From contig JAISAH010000010.1 of assembly GCA_031266805.1 (NCBI GenBank), positions 1-64,000 on the forward strand: 64,000 bases of DNA, read 5' to 3'. Position 1 is the stretch's first letter. The number at the start of each line of letters is the position of its first letter. The position numbers and the translations under genes are program-made. Of this stretch, positions 37,449 through 48,227 are shown one piece after another. Below the pieces are notes generated by a model that saw nothing but the letters and a program-made list of their open reading frames with translations, ran no database searches and was not told the DNA's origin. This DNA is from Gracilibacteraceae bacterium (GTDB lineage: Bacteria; Bacillota; Desulfitobacteriia; Desulfitobacteriales; Syntrophobotulaceae).

Positions 37449-38352
37449 AAAAAACGAGGGATACCGACGCCGCTCCGGTGCTGAAAACGACGATCTGCGC
37501 CGCCAGATCCCCGTCGCCTTTGGCCTGCAAAGTCATCTGGTAACTGCTCACGGCGACCGGCGCCGCGTACATCACCGTCAGGGCCAGCAGTTCCGCGCCG
37601 CGAAATCCGGCCCACACGGCGAGAGCGACGACGATCAGCGGGGTGAGCAGGAGCTTGGCCGGCACGCAAACGAGGAGCCGCCGCCAATTTTGGCCGACGT
37701 GGCTGAAGCGAAACGAGCCGCCCAGCGCGATCAGGGCCAGCGGCATAGCCATCGCCGCGATCTCGGCCAGGGTTTTTTCGACGACGAGCGGGACCGCGAG
37801 CCCGGACAGTTTGACGGCGATAGAGATCAGCGAGGCCGCGATCAGCGGGTTGAGCGCGATATCCCGCAGCAAGGCCAGCCAGCGCGGCCGCCTGGAGGAA
37901 AACATTTCCAGGGCGCAGACCGCCAGCAGATTATAGACGGGGATGACGATCGCCACGAGCAGAGAGACGACGCCGGGACCCTCGCGGGGAAAGATGTAAG
38001 TGACGATGGGCACGCCCATCAAGACGAAATTGCTGCGAAAGATCCCCTGCACGATGACGCCCTTTTTGCGCGGATCTTTTTCCAGCAGCGGCACGATCAG
38101 GCAGAGCAGGACGAACAGAGCGACGAGGCAGCCCAGCGCGAAGAGCAACAGCCGGGGATCGAGGAAACTGCCGGCCTCCGTGCGATAAATATTGATAAAC
38201 AGCAAGGCGGGGAGGAAAAAATTGAAGCTCAGGGCGTTGGCTTTTTCCAAAAAAGCGTCGTCCGCCAAGCCGCGCCGGTAGAGGAAAAATCCCGTGGCCA
38301 TCAGCAAAAAAAGAGGCGCCACCGCGTTAAAGGCGATGCTCAGGTTTTCCAT
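37414..38352 (-). CDS. AEC-family auxin-efflux-like transporter
   Basis: MENLSIAFNAVAPLFLLMATGFFLYRRGL...; about 10 TM; TGATG overlap with upstream gene. Confidence 0.88.
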   Translation of the reverse strand: MENLSIAFNAVAPLFLLMATGFFLYRRGLADDAFLEKANALSFNFFLPALLFINIYRTEAGSFLDPRLLLFALGCLVALFVLLCLIVPLLEKDPRKKGVIVQGIFRSNFVLMGVPIVTYIFPREGPGVVSLLVAIVIPVYNLLAVCALEMFSSRRPRWLALLRDIALNPLIAASLISIAVKLSGLAVPLVVEKTLAEIAAMAMPLALIALGGSFRFSHVGQNWRRLLVCVPAKLLLTPLIVVALAVWAGFRGAELLALTVMYAAPVAVSSYQMTLQAKGDGDLAAQIVVFSTGAASVSLVFFIYALRALNLI

Positions 38353-39272
38353 CACCGTGTGGCCGGCGTCAGAAAACTGAGGGCCGCCGGCGCGACGGAG
38401 ACGCTGAAACTCCGCAGAAGCTCGATCTCCCCGTCCATGCTGACGGGGACGGGGCGCGGGCTGTGAAAACTCATGGCGCGGGCGCGGGCGTAAGTGATGA
38501 TCCGGCGGAACATGGGCATCTCCAAATGATGACCCTGACGGAAAAAGGGGACCAGCGCGGCCATCAGCGGCCGGGGAATACTCTTGACCAGACAGCAATC
38601 CATATAACCGTCGTCCGGCTTGGCCAGCGGCGCGCCGTAATAGCCGCCGCCGTAGCTGACGCCGTTCGCGGCCAGCGCGAGCAAAAAACGGCCGGCGTAT
38701 TTTGCCCCGTCGAGGTCCAGATCGAGGGTCATGCCCGTTTTGCCTAAAAGGCAGCGGGCCAGCGCCAGCGTATACAGAGGCGGACCGTAGAGCCCCGTCT
38801 TTTTTTTCAGCGCGGTCATCCGGCGGGCGACTTCGGCGTCAAAACCGGCGTTGCACATGTTGACCGCGTAACGGCCGCCGGCCAGCAGGAGATCGACGGT
38901 TCGCGGCGCGGCGGCCAGCTGGGCGGCCACATCCGTAAAATCAGCGCCTTGGGGAAAATTGTTCACGAAATCGTTGCCCGTGCCCTGGGGGATAAAACCC
39001 ACCGCCGCCCGGCCCCCGGCGGCCATCACCCCGTTGACCACCTCGTTCAGAGTCCCGTCGCCGCCGCAGGCGTAAAAACGCAGCGCGGCGGCTTCCGCGC
39101 CGCGGGCCTGGCATAGGTCCCGCGTATAATTCCAGGCGTCGCGCGGACCGCGCGTAATATAAAACGCCGCCCGGGCGCCGGCCGCCGCGGCGGCGCTTTC
39201 TATGCTCAGGCAGAACTCGCCGCCCGTATCCCCTCGCCCCGCCTTGGGGTTTATGATAAAATAATGCTCCAT
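38352..39272 (-). CDS. Diacylglycerol kinase/YegS-like lipid kinase
   Basis: IINPKAGRGDTG; YACGGDGTLNEVVNGVM; VGFIPQGTGNDFVNNF. Confidence 0.9.
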   Translation of the reverse strand: MEHYFIINPKAGRGDTGGEFCLSIESAAAAAGARAAFYITRGPRDAWNYTRDLCQARGAEAAALRFYACGGDGTLNEVVNGVMAAGGRAAVGFIPQGTGNDFVNNFPQGADFTDVAAQLAAAPRTVDLLLAGGRYAVNMCNAGFDAEVARRMTALKKKTGLYGPPLYTLALARCLLGKTGMTLDLDLDGAKYAGRFLLALAANGVSYGGGYYGAPLAKPDDGYMDCCLVKSIPRPLMAALVPFFRQGHHLEMPMFRRIITYARARAMSFHSPRPVPVSMDGEIELLRSFSVSVAPAALSFLTPATR

Positions 39273-39538
39273 ATCCTCGCCGCCCGCGTATAAAATCCAA
39301 AGGCAAGAAAAATCAGCAAAATTTTTCTTGCCTTCGCGCGTCAAGCTTGATTATAATCAATCAGACTTTTAGCGAATGTACAGTGAATACGTCCAGCGCA
39401 AAGCTTTGCGCACCAGAGCCGGGGCCAGACCGCTGACCGCTCCGGCGCAAAAACAGGCGATCGCCATAGGCGCGCTGAATTTATCGATATGAATTTTACC
39501 GGCGGCTTCACGCAGTTCCGCCCCTAAGGTCAAGAGGC

Positions 39539-39814
39539 TTACCGAATCAGCAGTCTTGCGCACAGGAGCATGCCCCCTCCGATGATGAACATCAACACGG
39601 CGGTAACGAACGCGGCCAGGAAACTGTACATCACCAGACACAGCCCCTGATAGATCCCGATGATGACGAGAATAAAACCGGCCCCGGCCACAAAAACAGC
39701 CATCAGCACCATGCCGATAGCCAGAGCCAGGAACAGGAGTTTTTTGCGCGCCTTGGCAAACTCCTTGTTAAAAAGTTCGAACAATTTTAAGATGAAATCC
39801 GCGATCGTTTCCAT
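39539..39814 (-). CDS. Small two/three-TM membrane protein
   Basis: 91-aa hydrophobic ORF. Confidence 0.5.
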   Translation of the reverse strand: METIADFILKLFELFNKEFAKARKKLLFLALAIGMVLMAVFVAGAGFILVIIGIYQGLCLVMYSFLAAFVTAVLMFIIGGGMLLCARLLIR

Positions 39815-39902
39815 AAGTCAAAATCCCCCCACCCATTTAATTAGTTACAAAAAATACCAAAAAGATACAGCGATTCTTAAAAGCCCTATCACCTCTTCCC
39901 TG

Positions 39903-41348
39903 TTAGAATTTAGCGATGATATTCAGGTACAAACCGTTGGCGTCCGCGATTTCCGGGAACAGTCCGTCGGAGATCTGCAAGGAGGTGGTGTTGTCGCCGT
40001 GCATCAAATAAAGGCCGTTTTGCCTCATCACCCGGACAAAACCCAGTTTCAGCGAAGCCTGCGCCAAATTGACCGAATCTTCCGAAAATTTTTGCAAAAG
40101 AACGGACTCTTTCGGCGTGATCATAAAACTGAGCAGCGCTTCGTCCTCCGAGCAGGGATACCAAGTGGTTTTATCGATTTCCCGGAATTCCCGCCGGCCG
40201 TCGTGGATGCGAAAAACCTTTTGCGGTTCGCTCCAGCGCGTAAATTCCTGTTCGTCCGGCATACCCAGTATGCGGGCCAAAAGCGATTCCTCCCCGGCGG
40301 CCGCGGCCACGATCGGCTGCTGCGGCTGCCGGACCGGCTGCTGCTGCGGTTCCGGTTTTTTCACAAAAGCGATATCACTCGCCGGGGGGTCGTTGACGAA
40401 GTCCGCCATCTCAACTCCCTCTCCTTCTCCAATTTCCGCCGCGGCCACCGGCTTCTCCGGCGCCGGGGGCGCTTCCGCTGTGACTTCCGGGGGCGCCGGC
40501 TTTTCCTCTACCGGCGGGGGCGCTTCCGCCATGACTTCCGGCGGCGCCGGTTTTTCCTCCACTGGCGGGGGCGCTTCCACCCTGACTTCCGGTGGCGCCG
40601 GCTTTTCCTCTCCCGGCGGGGGCGCTTCCGCCCTGACTTCCGGAGGCGCCGGTTTTTCCTGTACCGGCGGGGGCGCTTCCGCCATGACTTCTGGTGGCGC
40701 CGGTTTTTCCTCTACCGCCGGCGGCGCTTCCGCTTCGACCACCGGCGGCGCTTCCGTCATGACCTCCGGGAGCGGCGCCGGGGTCTTTTCCGGCCTTACC
40801 GCTATCAGCACCGGTTTTTCCAGAATTACCGGCGCTTCCGCCTTGCTGAAATCGATCTGGATCACTTCCGCCTCGGCCGCCGAGCGCTCGGCTATAAGCT
40901 CCGGACCGGCCGGAGCGCCTGTTTCCGGCGAACCCTTGACGACAAAAGCAAAATCCGCCGGGCCGGCAAGCGGTTCCCCCGCGAGTTCCGAAGCCCCGCT
41001 CCGCTCCGCTCCGACGAATTCCGCCAGCGTCCGGGGTTCCTGAGGATTAAACAGATTAAGGCCGCTGTCCGCGTCCACGCTCCCGGCGAACAGATCCTCA
41101 AATTCGATGATCTTCGTGCCGCGGGGCAGCAAAGTGGAAAAACTGACCGCCAGATAGCCGTTACGCGATTCGGCGGCCGGGAACAGATATTTCCACGCCT
41201 CATTGCCGGAGCCCCCGGCGTTCCAGTTCATGGCCTGTTTGAGCTGGAGCGCCTCCTGCTTGGAGTGACAGTGCACCGCGTAGCCGGGTCTGATCCTGGA
41301 CGTGTCAATATTGGAAACATCGGACATGTTGGACATACCGCCGCTCAC
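39903..41348 (-). CDS. Hypothetical protein with Pro/Glu/Ala-rich 17-aa tandem repeats
   Basis: Repeats EEKPAPPEVMAEAPPPV; start followed by structured N-terminal domain. Confidence 0.7.
   Translation of the reverse strand: MSGGMSNMSDVSNIDTSRIRPGYAVHCHSKQEALQLKQAMNWNAGGSGNEAWKYLFPAAESRNGYLAVSFSTLLPRGTKIIEFEDLFAGSVDADSGLNLFNPQEPRTLAEFVGAERSGASELAGEPLAGPADFAFVVKGSPETGAPAGPELIAERSAAEAEVIQIDFSKAEAPVILEKPVLIAVRPEKTPAPLPEVMTEAPPVVEAEAPPAVEEKPAPPEVMAEAPPPVQEKPAPPEVRAEAPPPGEEKPAPPEVRVEAPPPVEEKPAPPEVMAEAPPPVEEKPAPPEVTAEAPPAPEKPVAAAEIGEGEGVEMADFVNDPPASDIAFVKKPEPQQQPVRQPQQPIVAAAAGEESLLARILGMPDEQEFTRWSEPQKVFRIHDGRREFREIDKTTWYPCSEDEALLSFMITPKESVLLQKFSEDSVNLAQASLKLGFVRVMRQNGLYLMHGDNTTSLQISDGLFPEIADANGLYLNIIAKF
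40446..40765 (-). repeat. 51-bp tandem repeat array, about six units, within the Pro-rich gene
   Basis: Repeating CCGGCGGGGGCGCTTCCGCCATGACTTCCGGCGGCGCCGGTTTTTCCTC. Confidence 0.8.
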
Positions 41349-41398
41349 CTTTCTCTTTTATAGGCGTCCTATATTCGGGAATTCGCGGAAAGACGGCC

Positions 41399-41788
41399 TC
41401 ACTCCATATCCGGCGCGCTGTGATTAGCCTTGATATAGGATCTCATCGCCGTGACAGTTTCTTCGCTGATGATATGCTCTATCCGGCAGGCGTCCCGTTC
41501 CGCCAGCGCCTTATCCACCCCGAGCGAGGATGAGAGAAAAGCGGTAATCAGTTTGTGGCGGCCGTGGATCTCCGCCGCCCGCTGCGCGCCCGTCTCCGTC
41601 AGGTAAATATAGCCCGGTTTTTCCACCGTGATAAACCCGCCGGTTTTCAGGATATTCATCGCCCGGCTGACGCTCGGTTTGCTGTAGCCCAATTCGGCGG
41701 CCACCTCCACGGAACGGACGCTGCCGTTGCGCTGTGTCAGAAGCAGGATGGTCTCCAGATACATTTCACCCGATTCATGAATTCCCAT
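41399..41788 (-). CDS. DtxR/MntR-family metal-dependent regulator
   Basis: SGEMYLETILLLTQRNGSVRSVEVAAELGYSKPSVSRAMNIL; VDKALAERDACRIEHIISEE. Confidence 0.9.
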   Translation of the reverse strand: MGIHESGEMYLETILLLTQRNGSVRSVEVAAELGYSKPSVSRAMNILKTGGFITVEKPGYIYLTETGAQRAAEIHGRHKLITAFLSSSLGVDKALAERDACRIEHIISEETVTAMRSYIKANHSAPDME

Positions 41789-41874
41789 AATCATCTCCCG
41801 CAATAAGGCGCTATGTGAAATTTTCACACAGACCAGAATCAAACATCAGGACTCTAAATACTCAGAATCAAACC

Positions 41875-42414
41875 TTAATAGTTTTGTGACCGCAATTCAA
41901 AATAGGCTTGCGGATGGCTGCACACGGGACAGATTTTGGGCGCCTCCGTGCCGACGTGGATATGGCCGCAATTGCGACATTTCCAGTAAACTTTCCCGTC
42001 TTTTTTGAAAGCGGCGCCGTCCTCTATATTTTTCAGCAAGGCCAGATAGCGCTCCTCATGCTCTTTTTCCACTTTGGCCACGCCCTCGAACATAGCGGCT
42101 ATCTTGGTGAAGCCTTCTTCTTTGGCGATTTTGGCAAAACCGGCGTACATATCCGTCCACTCGTAATTTTCACCGGCCGCCGCGTCCTTCAGGTTGGCCG
42201 CGGTATCGGGTACCGCGCCTTCGTGCAGGAGCTTGAACCAGAGTTCGGCGTGCTCCTTTTCATTATCGGCCGTCTCCGTGAAAAGAGCGGCGATCTGCTC
42301 GTAGCCTTCCTTCTTCGCCTTTGAGGCATAATAAGTGTACTTGTTCCGGGCCTGTGACTCGCCGGCAAACGCCGTCTGTAAATTCGCCTCGGTTTTCGAG
42401 CCTTTAAGTTCCAT
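41875..42414 (-). CDS. Rubrerythrin
   Basis: [53 protein letters not shown]. Confidence 0.95.
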   Translation of the reverse strand: MELKGSKTEANLQTAFAGESQARNKYTYYASKAKKEGYEQIAALFTETADNEKEHAELWFKLLHEGAVPDTAANLKDAAAGENYEWTDMYAGFAKIAKEEGFTKIAAMFEGVAKVEKEHEERYLALLKNIEDGAAFKKDGKVYWKCRNCGHIHVGTEAPKICPVCSHPQAYFELRSQNY

Positions 42415-42633
42415 GCTGGCACCTCCATTGATCAATATTCATAATATAAGGGATATATTCTCGCTAATCCTTGTCTACAGCATACCAAAGCAAAGTTAGC
42501 CTGTCAAGACGTTTTCAAGGAAGAAATTATTATGGCGCCGGAGGAAAAATCATGCTATACTGTATGAATAAACATATTAGCCCGCCAAAAAAGAAGGGAT
42601 CATAATTTCAGGGATAGAAGTGGAGTGGAAAAG

Positions 42634-43863
42634 ATGGAATTGAAAAAAGGCCAGAAGATCAAGATCGCGGATCTGACCCAGGCGCGCCAATTGGAAATCG
42701 CCGTCGACGCGCCGATGTCCAAAGGGACGGCTGACGTCGTTTGTTTTGCCGTCGACGCCCAAAACCGCTTATCGGACGACCGTTATTTTATCTTTTATAA
42801 TCAGGAGCGCAGCCCGGAACAGGCGATCAGCGTCCGGTTCCAGGGCGTTCGCGCTGTTTTTGCCGTCGATCTGGGCCTGATCCCGGCGTTCGTCAGCAAG
42901 CTGGTTTTTGCCGCCGCCGCCGAAGACGGGGCCGCGGTGCGGGATTTAGGCTCGGGCCGTCTGGCCCTTTCCGCCGGGCAGAGCGAATTGAGCGCTTTCA
43001 GCTTTACCGGCGCGGATTTCCTTCAGGAAAAAGCGGTCATCCTCTGTGAATTGTACCGCAAGGATAATATCTGGCGTCTATCCGTGGTCGCCAGCGGCTT
43101 TAACGGCGGTCTGTCCGCTTTGCTCGCCCATTTCGGCGGCGAGGAAGCCGCGCCGGCCCCGCGCGCGCCCCGGCCCGCACCCACCCCGGCGCCTGCGCCG
43201 ACCCCCGCGCCTAGGCCGACGCCGACCCCCGCGCCAATTCCGGCGCCAACACCGCCCGCTCCGGCGCCAACTCCCGCCCCCGCGCCGTCCGGTCCGATCA
43301 ATCTGAAAAAAAGCGGCGACTCCCATAAGATCAACCTGTCCAAAAACAGTTCCCGCCTGCATTTCAATCTGAACTGGAACGCGGGCAAAAAATCCTTTTT
43401 TGGCGGCGGCGGCATCGACCTCGATCTGGCCTGCATGTACCGGCTCAAAGGCGGGCAGCAGGGCGTGATCCAGGCTTTGGGCAACTCGTTCGGCAGCGAG
43501 CGGGATCTGCCCTACATCCAGCTGGATCAGGACGACCGCTCCGGCGCCAGTCAGGGCGGCGAGAACATGTTTTTCCATAAACCGGAACTCGTGGAATTCG
43601 CCGTGGTATTCGCTTATATCTACGAAGGCGTCGCCAACTGGCGCAGCACGGACGCCAGCGTCACGATCAAACAGCAGGGCGCGCCCGACATCCTCATCCA
43701 TATTGACAACTCCAACAGCCGGGAACGGTTTTGCGTGATCGCCAGCCTGAAAAACGCGGGCGACCAATTGGAAGTGAAACGGGAAGAACGCTTTTTCCAG
43801 GGCCACCGGGAAGTAGATCAGAATTATGGCTTTGGATTCCGCTGGCAGGCGGGCCGCAAATAA
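42634..43863 (+). CDS. Double TerD-domain protein with Pro/Ala-rich linker
   Basis: [10 protein letters not shown]...[28 protein letters not shown]; second domain [24 protein letters not shown]...[21 protein letters not shown]. Confidence 0.8.
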   Translation: MELKKGQKIKIADLTQARQLEIAVDAPMSKGTADVVCFAVDAQNRLSDDRYFIFYNQERSPEQAISVRFQGVRAVFAVDLGLIPAFVSKLVFAAAAEDGAAVRDLGSGRLALSAGQSELSAFSFTGADFLQEKAVILCELYRKDNIWRLSVVASGFNGGLSALLAHFGGEEAAPAPRAPRPAPTPAPAPTPAPRPTPTPAPIPAPTPPAPAPTPAPAPSGPINLKKSGDSHKINLSKNSSRLHFNLNWNAGKKSFFGGGGIDLDLACMYRLKGGQQGVIQALGNSFGSERDLPYIQLDQDDRSGASQGGENMFFHKPELVEFAVVFAYIYEGVANWRSTDASVTIKQQGAPDILIHIDNSNSRERFCVIASLKNAGDQLEVKREERFFQGHREVDQNYGFGFRWQAGRK

Positions 43864-43895
43864 ATTTTTTACTAAGTAGGATTAAGGGGAAACGG

Positions 43896-46403
<2,508 letters not shown>

Positions 46404-46413
46404 GGCCCCCGTC

Positions 46414-46434
46414 ATTCCGGGCTTGTCCCGGAAT
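46414..46434. repeat. REP-like palindrome ATTCCGGGCTTGTCCCGGAAT
   Basis: Same unit recurs at 59.36 and 59.55 kb. Confidence 0.7.
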
Positions 46435-46459
46435 CCAAATTTTACCACGCGGGTATAAA

Positions 46460-46870
46460 ATGAAAATGAAGAAAACGGCACTGCTTCTGGCCGCGGCGCT
46501 GCTCATCCTGCCGGGCTGCGCGCCCCCAGAGGAAGAAATAAATTACGAAGAAGCTTTCGCCCGCGGCGATCAGGCTTTTGCCGCCGGCGATTATGAGGCG
46601 GCGGCGCTGGAGCTGACGGACGCGATGAGCAGCCGGGACGACGGGACGGAGGTCTGGATCCTGCGCGGCGACGCCTATTGGGAGCTGGAATTGTACGAGG
46701 ACGCGGTTTCGGATTATGAGCACGCGCTGGCTCTGGACGAAACCCTATATGATATCTATGACCGGCTGGCGGAGTGCTACAGCCGGCTGGGCGACCCCGA
46801 CGTGGCGGCGGAGACGCTGGAGCGGCGGGAGACGGTCCGGCGGGAGGCGGGGCCGGAAGATGCCGGCTGA
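46460..46870 (+). CDS. TPR-containing lipoprotein
   Basis: Lipobox ILPGC; repeated TPR helices. Confidence 0.75.
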   Translation: MKMKKTALLLAAALLILPGCAPPEEEINYEEAFARGDQAFAAGDYEAAALELTDAMSSRDDGTEVWILRGDAYWELELYEDAVSDYEHALALDETLYDIYDRLAECYSRLGDPDVAAETLERRETVRREAGPEDAG

Positions 46871-47618
46871 CACGCATGTCCATCTGCTCGGTCACAGGGA
46901 CAGACCGGCTACGCCGGAAAACATACGCTTGTTTCTTGACGCCGCCGCGCGCCGCGGCTTAGCGCTGATCGGTTTTACCGATCATGAGGAATATCTGGAA
47001 GATATGCGGCCGGATCTCTTGCGGGCGGCGGCGCGCGAGTATCCGGGCCTGCGGGTTTTGGTCGGGGCGGAACTGGATTACCGGCCGGGCGAGGAAAACC
47101 GTATTCGCGAAGCGCTGCGCCGGCACGATTTTGATTTTTGCATCGGCTCCGTACACGATCTGGCGGGACGGGCCGTAGACCGGACGCCGGAGGAAGCGGC
47201 CTCTTTGGCTCTGCCGCCGGACGAGCTGTACAGCCGCTATTTCGCCTGCGTGGCTCAGGCGGCGGCCAGCGGCCTGTTTACCGTGCTGGGCCATATCGAT
47301 CTCGTGAAGATTTTCGGCGTCCGCCCGGAGGCCCCGGTGGAGGAATTGGCGGCCCCGGCCCTGGACGCCATAGCCGCCGCCGGCTGCGCGATCGAACTCA
47401 ATACGAACGGCCGTTATAAACCGGTCGGCGAGTGGTATCCCTCACCGCCGCTGCTCAAGGCGGCGGTAAGGCGGAATATCCCGGTGACCACTGGCTCGGA
47501 CGCCCACGCCCCCGAACAGGTAGGCCGGGAGATCGAAGCCGCCGCCGCCGCCCTTGAGGAGTTGGGCGCCCGCAGGCCGGAATTCTGTTTTAAACGAACC
47601 GGAAAGGAGCGCATATGA
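46860..47618 (+). CDS. PHP-domain phosphatase (histidinol-phosphatase-like)
   Basis: MPADTHVHLLGH; GFTDHEEY; IELNTNGRYKPVGEWYPS; TTGSDAHAPEQVG. Confidence 0.9.
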   Translation: MPADTHVHLLGHRDRPATPENIRLFLDAAARRGLALIGFTDHEEYLEDMRPDLLRAAAREYPGLRVLVGAELDYRPGEENRIREALRRHDFDFCIGSVHDLAGRAVDRTPEEAASLALPPDELYSRYFACVAQAAASGLFTVLGHIDLVKIFGVRPEAPVEELAAPALDAIAAAGCAIELNTNGRYKPVGEWYPSPPLLKAAVRRNIPVTTGSDAHAPEQVGREIEAAAAALEELGARRPEFCFKRTGKERI

Positions 47619-47924
47619 TGACGCTGACCGAAGACACCCCGCTCCTCTGCGCGGATCTGGTTCTGACTCGCGTAGCCGCGGATCTCGCGGCTCTACCGCC
47701 GGCGGCACAACATTGGCATCCGTGAGTTTAACGAGCTTGACCGCAAAATAGACTTGCTCGGCTTTATTGAGATCGGCTATGAGTCGTTTCACCTTACGGG
47801 CGAGGAAGGCATACTTGATGAAATGGATGATTACTGCCGCCGCTTGGCGCAAAACGCCTGAAATACTGACGCCATTCGGAAAAATTTGACAAATGAAAAT
47901 TCGCCTCTGAGGAAACTTTCCCTT

Positions 47925-47960
47925 GCCCGACATGGTCTAACTTATGTCGGGCTTCTTTTT
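47925..47960 (+). terminator. Terminator GCCCGACAT..ATGTCGGGC + TTCTTTTT
   Basis: 9-bp perfect stem with T run. Confidence 0.7.
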
Positions 47961-48032
47961 GCCGGGCTGTTAATACGGTAAAACCGCGAAGGCTATGCCG
48001 TTAGTTATATAGAAATGTTTTGAACTTGAAAC

Positions 48033-48096
48033 AAAACAGTTATCCGATAGATACGTTTTGAATTTTAATAAAACAGTTATCAGATAGATACGTTTT
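48033..48096. promoter_or_regulatory. Two 27-bp direct repeats AAAACAGTTATCMGATAGATACGTTTT (37-bp period) upstream of CWB2 gene
   Basis: Copies 48033..48059 and 48070..48096 differ at one base; each partly palindromic. Confidence 0.65.
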
Positions 48097-48227
48097 CTGT
48101 GTTCCGTTTCTAATAAAACGACGCATGTTTACCTTTTGGCGGCGATAATTCGCCGGCCGTGTTTAGACTCGCGCGAAAAATCTCCGACATCCATAATACC
48201 GTACCGCACACACCAAGAGGAGATTTT

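Noticed and set aside
39660-41363. 567-aa plus-strand Arg/Phe-rich repeat ORF
   Set aside because: Antisense of the Pro-rich repeat gene; RRRFFLYRRGRFRHDF repeats are the reverse reading of PAPPEV repeats
48033-48096. Mini CRISPR (two 27-bp repeats)
   Set aside because: Only two copies with a 10-bp gap, no cas genes; better read as operator repeats
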